From the NCBI GenBank assembly GCA_946478975.1, contig CAMLEO010000014.1, forward strand, positions 1 through 47,131: 47,131 nucleotides of DNA, given 5' to 3'. The first letter of the stretch is position 1. Every line of letters begins with the position of its first letter. The DNA comes from an uncultured Steroidobacter sp. (GTDB lineage: Bacteria > Pseudomonadota > Gammaproteobacteria > Steroidobacterales > Steroidobacteraceae). The translations under genes were made by a program, and so were the position numbers. Under the pieces are notes generated by a model, which saw only the letters and a program-made list of their open reading frames with translations, searched no databases and was not told the origin of the DNA. Positions 25,822-34,735 of this stretch are shown here, in pieces.

Positions 25822-27930
25822 TTAAATGCTGGCGAGCTCGCGGATCGCGTGAGTGATGCGCGCCACGCTCGGCACAACCGAATCTAGCAACAACGGGCTG
25901 TGCGGGCTCGGCACATCCGGCATGGTGACGCGCTCGATCGGCGCATCCAGGTCGAAGAATGCTTCTTTCGCCAGGGTCGCGGCGATCTCGGCACCGAAGC
26001 CGGCGGTGAGATTGTCTTCGTGAACGATCAAGCAACGTCGCGTCTTGCGGACGGATGCGAGCACAGCTTCGCGATCCCAGGGCATCAGCGTACGCAGATC
26101 CAGCAATTCAACATCGACACTGGATTGATCGGCAGCTTGTTCGCAGCGCTCGACCATCGCGCCCCAGCTCACAACCGTCAGTTCGGTGCCGGCGCGCAAT
26201 TGTTTGGCTTTACCAAACGGAACGATGAAATCATCGCCAGGATACGGGCGACGCGCCCACGCGCCGTCCAACATCGCACGATGCTCGAAAAAGATCGTCG
26301 GGTCGTTGCCGCGCAATGCGCTTCGTAACAATCCCACGGCATCTTCGGCGTTCGACGGCATGGCGACACGCCAACCGATCGCGTGCACGAACTGCACTTC
26401 GTTAGTTTGGCTGTGCCACGGATCGCCGCATTTGAAGAATCCGCCCGGCATGCGCACGACCATCGGCGCCGCGAATCGATTTGCGGTTCGCCAACGCATC
26501 GTGCCGCAATCATTCAACTGCTCCACCGCGGGATCGGCGTACTTGCGGAACTGAATTTCCGGCACGGGCATCAAGCCGGCGAGCGCCATGCCGACGGCGC
26601 GACCGATGATGCCTTCTTCAGACAAGCTCGTATCAAAGACACGCGACACGCCGAACTTTTCCTGCAGGCCCAGCGTGGCTGCGTGCACGCCGCCTTTGCG
26701 CCCGACGTCTTCACCAAACACCACGACGCGCTGGTTGACCGCCAACTCATGTTCCAACGTGCGACGAATCGCTGTGACCATGTTGATGCGTGGCCCTTCG
26801 GAACGCGGTGTTTCACTGCCTTTGGCAGAGGTCACACCGACGCCAAGCAAGCCACCCTGCTGCTGCGGATCGATCGAGCCATCGTCGTTCAGCTCCGAGA
26901 ACACATAGCGCGTCGAACGAGTGACATCGGGCACTGCGCTCTCTTCAACCGCAGCGAGAGCGGCGCGCACATCAGCCTGCGCCTGCTGTTCCAATTGTTT
27001 CCACGTCTGCTCTGACATGAGCTGCGGCACGAGCTGCGCACGCAGCTGAACCAACGGATCGCGAGCGCGCTCGGCAGCGATTTCTTCTGGAGCTTTGTAC
27101 GTCTGCGTGTCCTGGCCCGAGTGCCCCGACAAACGCGGCACCAACACACGCAACAGCACCGGGCCGTCGCCCGCGCGGACCGCATCCACACCCTGCGCAA
27201 TCAGCGACGCCGCTTCCAACGGACGTGCGCTGTCCCCTTCGATGATTTTCAGATTCCGAAAGCCGGACAGATTCGCCGCGATGTTGCCGCCGGGCGTCTG
27301 GAAGTCCGACTTCACTGAAATGCCGTAGCCGTTGTCTTCGATAAAAAACAAAATCGGCAGACGCTGCGTGGTCGCAATCGTCAGTGCGGACCAGAAGCCG
27401 TTGGTCGCTGCAGAGGCATCTCCGCCATGCGCGATTGCGATGCTGCCGTTTGCTTCTGCCTCGCGAAGAACCTGCGAGCGATAACGCAGCGACTGGGCCC
27501 AACCCACCGCCGGCGTGTACTGAGCGCCGACGCCACCGCATGCCGGCAGCACGCACACGCCGTCACGTCGCGGAAGATTGAATACGACGCCGATGTCCCG
27601 GCCGTCGCTGACACTGCCCGAACGCATCATGGTCGAAGCCAGCGCATCTTTTAATGTGAGACCCACGGAAAGCATCAATGGACGCGAGCGGTAATAAACG
27701 CCGATGCCATCGCGCTGGCCGGTCAGCATCTGACCGAGCAAAACTTGCGTGACATCGTGGCCGCGCGCCGTGAATTGATACAGGACTTTGCGCGCCGGGA
27801 GCAGTTCGGTCTCTTCTAATTCATCCAGGCTGCGCGAAACGAGGATCGTGTGGACCACCCGCTCCCAATCGAGTTGGGGAGCCGGTCCGACGCGGGGATT
27901 CAGCGATCGTGGGGCGATTCTCGCGCTCAT
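25822..27930 (-). CDS. 2-oxoacid dehydrogenase E1, fused alpha and beta subunits
   Basis: A 702-aa protein from ATG 27930, which has AGGA five bases upstream; ATG 27936 is an alternative. The alpha half (about 20-340) carries the thiamine diphosphate motif GGDAS (about 171-175) to EDNGYGIS (about 200). The beta half (about 385-700) carries INMVTAIRRTLEHEL, FGEDVGRKGG, SEEGIIGRAVGMALAG and EIQFRKYADPAVEQL. Usually alpha and beta are separate genes in branched-chain dehydrogenases; fused forms are known in some bacteria. It decarboxylates a 2-oxoacid and passes the acyl group to the E2 lipoyl arm. It is first in the paa operon and divergent from an Lrp-type regulator, as in bkd operons. Branched-chain acids remain possible substrates. 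Confidence 0.9.
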   Translation of the reverse strand: MSARIAPRSLNPRVGPAPQLDWERVVHTILVSRSLDELEETELLPARKVLYQFTARGHDVTQVLLGQMLTGQRDGIGVYYRSRPLMLSVGLTLKDALASTMMRSGSVSDGRDIGVVFNLPRRDGVCVLPACGGVGAQYTPAVGWAQSLRYRSQVLREAEANGSIAIAHGGDASAATNGFWSALTIATTQRLPILFFIEDNGYGISVKSDFQTPGGNIAANLSGFRNLKIIEGDSARPLEAASLIAQGVDAVRAGDGPVLLRVLVPRLSGHSGQDTQTYKAPEEIAAERARDPLVQLRAQLVPQLMSEQTWKQLEQQAQADVRAALAAVEESAVPDVTRSTRYVFSELNDDGSIDPQQQGGLLGVGVTSAKGSETPRSEGPRINMVTAIRRTLEHELAVNQRVVVFGEDVGRKGGVHAATLGLQEKFGVSRVFDTSLSEEGIIGRAVGMALAGLMPVPEIQFRKYADPAVEQLNDCGTMRWRTANRFAAPMVVRMPGGFFKCGDPWHSQTNEVQFVHAIGWRVAMPSNAEDAVGLLRSALRGNDPTIFFEHRAMLDGAWARRPYPGDDFIVPFGKAKQLRAGTELTVVSWGAMVERCEQAADQSSVDVELLDLRTLMPWDREAVLASVRKTRRCLIVHEDNLTAGFGAEIAATLAKEAFFDLDAPIERVTMPDVPSPHSPLLLDSVVPSVARITHAIRELASI

Positions 27931-27936
27931 GAGCAT

Positions 27937-28073
27937 CCTGGACAGTTGGGGCGTGCTGCCAGCCTACCCAAGCTCAACGAGCGAAAATCAACAAAGTGCC
28001 CCGTCTATCCGGCCTGGATTGGTGATAACCTCCACGTTCTGGCGCCTGATTAGGCGATTTCACCTCAAGCCCC
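27937..28073. promoter_or_regulatory. Divergent promoter region between the E1-paa operon and Lrp gene
   Basis: This gap of about 137 bases must hold promoters for both directions. An inverted repeat CGCCT-GATT-AGGCG at 28043-28056 lies 17 bases before the Lrp ATG, in a place suited to autoregulation. An AT-richer segment GAAAATCAACAAAGT lies about 40 bases further left. I could not assign -35 and -10 boxes with confidence. Confidence 0.5.
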
Positions 28074-28547
28074 ATGGAACTCGACCGCTACGACGCCGCC
28101 ATTCTGGATGAGCTGCAGGAGGATGGGCGGCTGCCCATCGTCGAACTCGCCGACAAGGTGGGCCTTTCCAGTACACCGTGTGCACGCCGCGTAAAGCTCA
28201 TGGAGCAGGCCGGCATCATTCAGGGCTACACGGCAGTCATCGATCCGCCGCGGCTGGGATTGAAAGTCCAGGCGTTCGTGCAGGTTCGCCTCACCCGTCA
28301 TACCGACGAGAACATCGAGCAGTTCCACCGCGCCGTGGAAGCCATGGAAGAAGTCGTGAGCTGTCACGCCATGACCGGCGCGTACGATTTGCTCGTTCAG
28401 GTGGTCGTGACCGACCTGGAGCAGCTGAGCAACGTGGTGCTGAAGAAACTGATGCACATCCGTGCCGTCCGCGACGTGCATTCGAGCATCGTGCTCAATA
28501 CGATCAAGCGTTCATCGCGCGTTCCCGTGCGCCACTTGGTTAAATAG
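28074..28547 (+). CDS. Lrp/AsnC-family regulator, BkdR-like
   Basis: A 157-aa protein. The N-terminal helix-turn-helix (DRYDAAILDELQEDGRLPIV to GLSSTPCARRVKLME) and the C-terminal RAM domain (TGAYDLLVQVVVTDLEQLSN) are complete. Lrp-type BkdR proteins activate branched-chain 2-oxoacid dehydrogenase operons in response to amino acids. This gene has the same divergent place beside an E1 gene, here leading into paa genes. No PaaX or PaaR (TetR) regulator is seen, so it is the likely controller of the whole operon. Four bases separate its stop from the DUF72 start. Confidence 0.9.
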   Translation: MELDRYDAAILDELQEDGRLPIVELADKVGLSSTPCARRVKLMEQAGIIQGYTAVIDPPRLGLKVQAFVQVRLTRHTDENIEQFHRAVEAMEEVVSCHAMTGAYDLLVQVVVTDLEQLSNVVLKKLMHIRAVRDVHSSIVLNTIKRSSRVPVRHLVK

Positions 28548-28551
28548 AAAC

Positions 28552-29361
28552 ATGAAGAACAAAGCAGCTACGATTCGCGCCGGCATCGGCGGCTGGACTT
28601 ACGAGCCCTGGGATGAAACGTTTTATCCGTCCGATCTGCCGAAAAAGAACCAGCTCAACTACGCCAGCCGGCACGTCACCGCCATCGAGATCAACGGCAC
28701 GTTCTATCGGCTGCAAAAGCCTGCCGTGTTTGCCAAGTGGCGCGACGATGCGCCGGACGACTTCGTGTTCTCCATCAAAGCGCCGCGTTATCTCACCTAT
28801 CGCAAGGTGCTGTCGGAGGCGATCGACTCCGTGCCCCGCTTCCTCGGCAGCGGGTTGTCCGAGCTGAAACAAAAGCTCGGCCCGATTCTCTGGCAGCTGC
28901 CGCCGAGCCTGCACTTCGACGCCGAGGACATCGGCAAATTCCTGCAGTCCCTGCCCTCCGAGCTCGACGGCCTGAGGCTCCGGCACGTGCTCGAAGTGCG
29001 TCACAAGACTTTCATGGATGCGGCTTACGTCGAGCTGGCGAAGAAACATTCCGTCGCCACCGTATTCGCGCATACCGACGAGTTCCCCAACTTCGCCGAT
29101 GTCACCGCGGATTTCGTCTACGCTCGCCTGCGCAAAGCTATCGCCACCGAGCCCACCGGCTACTCCGAATCCGATCTGCAAGCCTGGAGCAAACGCGCCC
29201 AGCTCTGGGCCTCGGGCGGCGCGCCTGACGATCTACCGTATGTGACGAATGCGAAACCGCCGAAGAAGCCGCGCGATGTTTATATCTATTTCATCAACGG
29301 CGCCAAGGAACGCGCGCCGGCGGCCGCTCAGCATTTGTTGAAGCTGCTGGGTGCCGATTAG
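28552..29361 (+). CDS. DUF72 family protein
   Basis: A 269-aa protein from ATG 28552. The family opening is clear (IRAGIGGWTYEPWDETFYPS) and is followed by EINGTFYRLQKPAVFAKW, FVFSIKAPRYLTYRK, LGPILWQLPPSLHFD, LEVRHKTFM and the YVYFxxG-like end (DVYIYFINGAKERAPAAA). DUF72 has a TIM-barrel fold and no well-established biochemical role that I can name. It sits four bases after the regulator and probably shares its transcript. Its 3' end overlaps the convergent eptA-like gene by four bases. Family call is firm, function unknown. Confidence 0.92.
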   Translation: MKNKAATIRAGIGGWTYEPWDETFYPSDLPKKNQLNYASRHVTAIEINGTFYRLQKPAVFAKWRDDAPDDFVFSIKAPRYLTYRKVLSEAIDSVPRFLGSGLSELKQKLGPILWQLPPSLHFDAEDIGKFLQSLPSELDGLRLRHVLEVRHKTFMDAAYVELAKKHSVATVFAHTDEFPNFADVTADFVYARLRKAIATEPTGYSESDLQAWSKRAQLWASGGAPDDLPYVTNAKPPKKPRDVYIYFINGAKERAPAAAQHLLKLLGAD

Positions 29362-30887
29362 GACGCCGGCTTGCCCTTGCTGATGAACGCATCCTCGCTG
29401 CCCAGCAGCGGGGTGCGGATCGAGAACAGATCGACGATGGAATCGAACACCGCCTCCTGGCGGTACTCGTCGCGTTTGGCGATCGAGATCGGCACCGAGG
29501 ATTTCACGATCAATGGAATCTGCGCCTGCTCGGGCGGCAGGGCGACGCCGGGCGGCATGCCATGAAACATCCGGCCCTCTTCCATCAGCGACTCGCCGTG
29601 GTCTGAGAGATAGATGAACACGTACGGCACGCCGGAGCGGTCGAGCGTGCCGATGACTTTGCCGACCACGTGATCGACGTACAGGATGGTGTTGTCGTAC
29701 GAGTTGAACAACTGCTCCAGCGTGCACTGATTCGCGACATCGGCGTCGGTGCACATGGGCTGGAACTGCTGGAACTCGGAAGGATATCGGTCGCTGTAGA
29801 CCGGCCCGTGGCTGCCGCCGCCGAGATGCAGGACCACGAATTTATAGCCGGACGAGTACTTGCCCAACTCCTGATCCAGCAACGGCACGACATCTTCGTC
29901 GTAGCACTTGCCGCCGTGACCGCAATCGGTGGCTTTGATCTCACCGACAGCCGAGCAGTTGTCATAGAGCGTGTAGTTCACCAGGCACGAGGTGGGCACG
30001 CCTAATTTCGACGTGAGCGCCGTGAGCTTGACGCCATTCTTTTCCAGGATTCGAGGCAGCGCGTAAATGGTCGAGCCGCGCGAGGCGAGCCCGTTCAGCA
30101 GGTGCAGGCCATCCGTACCCTGCAGGACCGGCGTGGTGTTGCGGCGGTTGTAGCCATAGACGCTGAAGTTCTGTCGCCGCGAGGACTCGCCGATGGCCAG
30201 CACGACCACGAGATTGTCCGTCGCTTCGATCTTGCCAATGATGGGCACACTGGCCTTCGCGAAGTACGGCTTCAGCTGTTTGGAGATGGCGCTGACCGAG
30301 CCCGCGATGACATTGATCGGCACCAGCGAGTACACGGTGTACTTCTTGGAAATGTTGCCGGCGAGCAGGATGGCGTTGTACTGCGCGTACAGGCTCGACA
30401 GTGCGATCAACAACGCAACGCCGATCACCTGCGCCGAGGTCACCAGGTACTTCCAGGACGGCGCGAAGTCGATGCGCACTTTGACGATCGCGAACACCGG
30501 CAGCGCGATCAGGAACAGCACGTACGGCAGCATCTGCCAGGAAAGCAGCTGACCGACCTCGGTCGGGTCGGTGTGCATCGTGTTCAGCATCATCGATGAA
30601 TCGATGGCGACGTTGTATTTCGCGATGAAATACGTCCCGGCGGCGCTGAACACGACCAGCAGAATGGCCAGCGGCTTAAGCGTCCAGCGATGCGCCAGCA
30701 GCATCACGAACACGATCAGCAGGCACAGGCCCGCCACCAGGTAGGCCGCGAGCGCCAGGGTGTTCAGGCCGTTCTTGTCCTGAAACCACTTCGCCAGCGC
30801 GCCTATGTTGATTGCATTACAAACGACATAGAGCAGCGCCGAGAACAGGATCGAGAACTTGGCGTGCGACAGTTGAAGCTTGGTCAC
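29358..30887 (-). CDS. Phosphoethanolamine transferase, EptA-like
   Basis: A 509-aa inner-membrane enzyme. The start is GTG 30887, which overlaps the PAP2 stop as GTGA; the long upstream extension is antisense to PAP2 and not used. Five N-terminal membrane segments (about 8-30, 44-66, 70-90, 112-135 and 150-172) precede a periplasmic sulfatase-fold domain. Visible motifs are NTMHTDPTEV, AIGESSRRQNFSVYGYNRRN, the probable nucleophile Thr in RGSTIYALP, VLHLGGGSHGP and YLSDHGESL. The family moves phosphoethanolamine from phosphatidylethanolamine to lipid A phosphate, which lowers binding of cationic peptides. The two cysteines that flank the nucleophile in MCR/EptA proteins are absent here. It could use another acceptor. 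It is coupled to a PAP2 phosphatase. Confidence 0.88.
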   Translation of the reverse strand: MTKLQLSHAKFSILFSALLYVVCNAINIGALAKWFQDKNGLNTLALAAYLVAGLCLLIVFVMLLAHRWTLKPLAILLVVFSAAGTYFIAKYNVAIDSSMMLNTMHTDPTEVGQLLSWQMLPYVLFLIALPVFAIVKVRIDFAPSWKYLVTSAQVIGVALLIALSSLYAQYNAILLAGNISKKYTVYSLVPINVIAGSVSAISKQLKPYFAKASVPIIGKIEATDNLVVVLAIGESSRRQNFSVYGYNRRNTTPVLQGTDGLHLLNGLASRGSTIYALPRILEKNGVKLTALTSKLGVPTSCLVNYTLYDNCSAVGEIKATDCGHGGKCYDEDVVPLLDQELGKYSSGYKFVVLHLGGGSHGPVYSDRYPSEFQQFQPMCTDADVANQCTLEQLFNSYDNTILYVDHVVGKVIGTLDRSGVPYVFIYLSDHGESLMEEGRMFHGMPPGVALPPEQAQIPLIVKSSVPISIAKRDEYRQEAVFDSIVDLFSIRTPLLGSEDAFISKGKPAS

Positions 30888-31582
30888 GAGCTCGCGAGGA
30901 TCGGCTTGGTTGCAGGTAGCGGCGCCGGCTTGGGCACCAGCAGGTAATGATGCAACACATCGGCCGTGATCAGCATGACAAAAAACGAGACCAGCACATC
31001 GGAAAAGAAGTGCGCACCGGCCGCCATGCGCGAGATCGAGACGGCGCAGCCGAACAGGACCGCGGTCACCAGGAAGATCCGGCGCCGGCTGAACGCCATG
31101 GCGAGGGACAGCGAGAAGAACGCGCCGGCGGCGTCGCCCGAGGAGAATGAACAGTTGGTCGAGCATTGGCCCGCCACGACGAACGCGGGGGTGAACAGCT
31201 TGTGGCCGCCGAACTCCTGCACGTCCCGGGGCCGCGCCCGGCCGAAGTTATCCTTGAACGTGGCGTTGACCAGCAGGCCGGCACCGATGGCCAACACCAG
31301 CAGCAGGTACAGCACCTTGGCGCCGTTGATTCCCCAAAAGTCCGACTTGGTGATGCGATTGAATGCGTAGATGCCGATGATCAGCGCCGTCGTAACGTAC
31401 AGGAAGATGCTGACGCCGTGATGAAGCGCCTGCTCCCACCACTGCTTCTGCAGGTAGAAACGGCCATTGAAGAACATGCCGGCAAAATAGAGATCGATGC
31501 CGGGGAATCTCAACAGCACCGCTGACGCAATCAGAAAACACACCAGGATGACCTTGGCACGCGTCAGCTTCAGGTAAGTCAT
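30884..31582 (-). CDS. PAP2-family phosphatase, possible lipid A phosphatase
   Basis: A 232-aa membrane protein with about six hydrophobic segments. All three phosphatase motifs are visible: KDNFGRARPRD, a changed second motif CSFSSGDAAGAF (SGD where most have SGH), and SRMAAGAHFFSDV with the catalytic histidine. PAP2 enzymes of this size act on lipid phosphates; LpxE-like members remove the 1-phosphate of lipid A. The coupled phosphoethanolamine transferase downstream makes that substrate attractive, as in known LpxE-EptA pairs, but undecaprenyl pyrophosphate is also possible. ATG 31582 has AGG eight bases upstream and leads the pair. Confidence 0.85.
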   Translation of the reverse strand: MTYLKLTRAKVILVCFLIASAVLLRFPGIDLYFAGMFFNGRFYLQKQWWEQALHHGVSIFLYVTTALIIGIYAFNRITKSDFWGINGAKVLYLLLVLAIGAGLLVNATFKDNFGRARPRDVQEFGGHKLFTPAFVVAGQCSTNCSFSSGDAAGAFFSLSLAMAFSRRRIFLVTAVLFGCAVSISRMAAGAHFFSDVLVSFFVMLITADVLHHYLLVPKPAPLPATKPILASS

Positions 31583-31620
31583 AGGTACGCCTGTGGCAGA
31601 AGTCCACGTTAGACGTACAG

Positions 31621-31658
31621 TTCAAAATAATCAGTCGCGCCCGGGCACCGGTGCGACT
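31621..31658 (-). terminator. Possible intrinsic terminator after the nitrate transporter gene
   Basis: Reading on the minus strand, AGTCGCACC pairs with GGGCGCGACT (31633-31658, six-base clean stem then a mismatch). It is followed by GATTATTTTGAA, a T-rich run. It lies 50-90 bases after the transporter stop and before the PAP2 start. The tail is imperfect, so the call is tentative. Confidence 0.4.
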
Positions 31659-31710
31659 CGCAAAGGTGGTTGAGGGTTTCCCTGATGTCGTGATGAACCT
31701 CGACTGCTGC

Positions 31711-32925
31711 TCAAATTCTGGCCGCTGCCACCCCGACTGCGCCCCAGGTCGTGCGCCAGCGATGTTTGATGCTGGTGAGGCCGACCAGCGCCAGGATGGC
31801 GAGCGAAGCGAAGCCCAGGAAGCCGGCCTGATAGCTGCCGGTGAGCTGCTTGGCGAGACCGAGGCTGGAGGCAAGGAAGAAGCCGCCGACGCCGCCGGTC
31901 ATGCCGACCAGGCCCGTCATGATGCCGATCTCGTGACGGAACCGCTGCGGCACCAACTGGAACACCGAGCCGTTGCCCATGCCGAACGCGAGCATCGCCG
32001 CGACAAACAGGGCCAGCGCGCTGTAAACGCTGCTCGGTCCGAAACTCACGATGACCAGCATCGTCGCCGCGATGGCGTACATGATCGTCAGCGTACGAAT
32101 GCCGCCGATGCGATCCGCGAGCGCGCCGCCGATCGGACGCACCATCGAACCGACGAACACGCAGCCCGCAGTGAAGAAGCCTGCCTTCACCGCGGTGAGG
32201 CCAAACTGGCTGTTGAAGTAGATTGCGAGCGAAGACGCGAGCCCGACGAAGCCGCCGAACGTCACCGCATAAAAGAACATGAACCACCACGCGTCGCTCA
32301 TGCGCAGCGTTGCCAGGTACTCCGACCATTTCTTCGGCGGCGGCGTGTTGGGACTGTCCTTGGCGGCAAAGAAATAAAACGTGAACGCACAGGCCAGCGG
32401 GATCACGGCGAGACCGAGCACATTGTTCCATCCCAACGCTGCTGCCAGGCCCGGTGCAAACAACGACGCGAACACGGTGCCGGAATTACCTGCGCCGGCG
32501 ATTCCCAACGCGACGCCTTGATACTGCGGCGGATACCAGCGAGACGCGAGCGGCAGCGCCACCGCGAACGATGCACCGGCAACGCCGAGAATCAAGCCAA
32601 GCGCGAGTGTGCCGGTGTAAGTTTTGATGCCGACCAGCCACGCCACGCTCAAACCAGTGATGACGATGAGCTGACCGATGATGCCGGCGCGACGCGGCTG
32701 CAAGCGATCGACGAGCACACCGAACACCACTCGCAGCAGCGCACCCGCCAGCACCGGCAGCGCGACCATGAAGCCTTTTTGTGCCGCGTTCAGCCCGATC
32801 TCCGCCGACATTTGTACGGCGAGCGCGCCCAGCAGCACCCAAACCATGAAGCTCATGTCAAAGTAGAAGAATGCGGCCAGCAGCGTGGGAAAATGGCCCG
32901 CCTTCAGAAAATCGCGACTGATCAA
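31711..32925 (-). CDS. narK: NarK-type nitrate/nitrite transporter (MFS)
   Basis: About 404 aa from TTG 32925, which has AGGGGG just upstream and gives the usual short N-terminus before KAGHFPTLLAAFFYFDMSFM. No ATG fits; longer starts run into the divergent kinase gene. Around 12 membrane segments are seen, with the NarK signatures GIAGAGNSGTVFASLFAPGL and GFGMGNGSVF-like AFGMGNGSVFQLVPQRF, followed by GLVGMTGGVGGFF. It takes up nitrate or exchanges nitrate and nitrite across the inner membrane. No nitrate or nitrite reductase gene is in the window. The divergent kinase-phosphatase next to it is a known neighbour of nitrate assimilation genes. The start codon is the weak point of this call. 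Confidence 0.88.
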   Translation of the reverse strand: MISRDFLKAGHFPTLLAAFFYFDMSFMVWVLLGALAVQMSAEIGLNAAQKGFMVALPVLAGALLRVVFGVLVDRLQPRRAGIIGQLIVITGLSVAWLVGIKTYTGTLALGLILGVAGASFAVALPLASRWYPPQYQGVALGIAGAGNSGTVFASLFAPGLAAALGWNNVLGLAVIPLACAFTFYFFAAKDSPNTPPPKKWSEYLATLRMSDAWWFMFFYAVTFGGFVGLASSLAIYFNSQFGLTAVKAGFFTAGCVFVGSMVRPIGGALADRIGGIRTLTIMYAIAATMLVIVSFGPSSVYSALALFVAAMLAFGMGNGSVFQLVPQRFRHEIGIMTGLVGMTGGVGGFFLASSLGLAKQLTGSYQAGFLGFASLAILALVGLTSIKHRWRTTWGAVGVAAARI

Positions 32926-32926
32926 A

Positions 32927-34735
32927 ATGCCCCCTGAAATGACCCGAGCGTCGTCACAAGCCGACTCACCTCTGCAAGAGTCGGGCCCGGCGCGGGACTC
33001 AACAACGGCGCGCATCGTGAACCGTACCGAGCCGGGCTCTGCACCAGATGTGGGCTTGCACGTCGGCATCGGCAGTCACACCCATCGTGGTGCACGGCCG
33101 GCGAACGAAGATTTCGCGGCTTGTTACATCGGCTCGCCCACGGGCCAGCCCGCAATCGGCATCGTTGCAGCGCTGGCAGATGGCATGGGCGGCGCCAAAG
33201 GAGGGCGAACTGCGGCCGAACTCGCCGTGCGCGGCTTCATCGAAGGTTGTATCGGGCAGCCAGTCACCATCGGCGTGCCTCGAATCAGTGCGCGAGCCGC
33301 CGATGCGGTGAATCGTTGGATCCATTCGATCGGTCGCTCGGATGCCAATCTCAACGGCATGGCATGCACGCTCAGCGCACTGGTTCTGTGCGGGCGGCGG
33401 GCGTATTTGCTCCATCTTGGGGACTCGCGCATCTACCGTCTGCGCAATAATGAGCTGTCGCAGCTCACGACCGATCACACATTGGGAGCGCCCGGCACCA
33501 CGAGCGTGCTGACGCGTGCACTCGGCGTCGAAGACAGATTGTGTGCCGATCATGCGATCGAAGCGGTGCAGGTCCACGATCGATATTTGATCTGCAGCGA
33601 CGGCGTGCATGGACGCTTGTCGCGAGCAGAAATTCTCGCTGCCCTCGCCCGACGAGCCGCACCTCAAGAAACGGCAGTTCAGATTGTCGAGAGTGCCGCG
33701 GCTCACACGGCAGCTGACAACGCGACTGCACTCGTGCTCGATGTTCTCGCCTTGCCCGAAACGCAATTCGCGGACCTGGAGAACGCCAGCTCCAACTGGC
33801 CGTTGCGAAATGCGCCGAACGCAGGCGATGTGATCGACGACTATGAGCTCGGCGACATGCTCGCCGACGGCGCTTACATGCGAGTGTTTCGTGCGACCGA
33901 TCGACGCGCTCGCCGGAGTGTGATCCTCAAGTTCCCCAAGCCGCGGCCGAATCTCGACGCAGCGCTGCGGTCGGCGCTGCTACGTGAGATGTGGATTGCG
34001 AGTCACGTGAGGAGTCCGTTCGTCACTGAAGTGCTCGATGCCGGCGACGACCGGCGCACGTGTTTGTATGGCGTGCTGCCCTACTACGAAGGCGAAACAT
34101 TGGAGCGGCGGCTGCTGCGACGTCCGGCCGTACCGCTCGCCGCGGGGCTGGACGTTTCCATCAAGCTCACCAAGGCACTCGCTTCCCTGCATCGCGCCGG
34201 CATCGTCCATCGCGACGTGAAGCCGGAGAATGTGATTCTCGAAAGCAACGGCGGCCTGAAGCTCATCGATCTCGGCGTCGCGAGACTGCGGCAGTTCGAA
34301 GAACCCGAAGCGTTCGAAACACCGGGCACGCCCAGCTACATGGCGCCGGAGTTGTTCGCAGGCTCGCCGGCGGAAGAAAGCTCCGACCTCTTCGCGCTCG
34401 GGGTCACGATCTATCGAATGTTTGCCGGCGGCGCGTATCCGTACGGCGAGGTCGAAGCCTTCTCGGCGCCTCGCTTCGGCCGGCCTGCTCCGCTGAGCAA
34501 ACATCGGCCCGACCTGCCGGCCTGGCTGGATCATTGTCTCGCCCGCGCACTGGCGTCGGATCCTCGCGACAGATACGCCGACGCGGTGGAGTTCGCCTTC
34601 GAGCTGGAGCACGGCTCGATGCGGGCCCTGCCGCAGTCGGTGGTCAAACCCTCGCTCTATGAGCGCAATCCGGTGCGCTTCTGGCAGCTCGTCAGCCTGG
34701 TGCTGCTGATCGCGCTGCTGGTCTCGCTGGCGTAA
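32927..34735 (+). CDS. Bifunctional PP2C phosphatase and Ser/Thr protein kinase
   Basis: About 602 aa from ATG 32927; ATG 32939, GTG 33016 and GTG 33050 are in frame and none has a clear ribosome site. The N-terminal PP2C domain (about 45-275) shows RPANEDF, LADGMGGAKGG, LGDSRIYRL, CSDGVHGRLS and ADNATALVLD. The kinase domain (about 305-570) shows a catalytic HRDVKPEN and TPSYMAPEL. Its glycine loop is degenerate (LADGAYMRVF) and the usual DFG is DLG. One C-terminal membrane helix (WQLVSLVLLIALLVSLA) anchors it. Fusions of this type are often found beside nitrate transporters and assimilatory nitrite reductase; their target is not known to me. Its start region abuts the transporter start. Confidence 0.85.
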   Translation: MPPEMTRASSQADSPLQESGPARDSTTARIVNRTEPGSAPDVGLHVGIGSHTHRGARPANEDFAACYIGSPTGQPAIGIVAALADGMGGAKGGRTAAELAVRGFIEGCIGQPVTIGVPRISARAADAVNRWIHSIGRSDANLNGMACTLSALVLCGRRAYLLHLGDSRIYRLRNNELSQLTTDHTLGAPGTTSVLTRALGVEDRLCADHAIEAVQVHDRYLICSDGVHGRLSRAEILAALARRAAPQETAVQIVESAAAHTAADNATALVLDVLALPETQFADLENASSNWPLRNAPNAGDVIDDYELGDMLADGAYMRVFRATDRRARRSVILKFPKPRPNLDAALRSALLREMWIASHVRSPFVTEVLDAGDDRRTCLYGVLPYYEGETLERRLLRRPAVPLAAGLDVSIKLTKALASLHRAGIVHRDVKPENVILESNGGLKLIDLGVARLRQFEEPEAFETPGTPSYMAPELFAGSPAEESSDLFALGVTIYRMFAGGAYPYGEVEAFSAPRFGRPAPLSKHRPDLPAWLDHCLARALASDPRDRYADAVEFAFELEHGSMRALPQSVVKPSLYERNPVRFWQLVSLVLLIALLVSLA

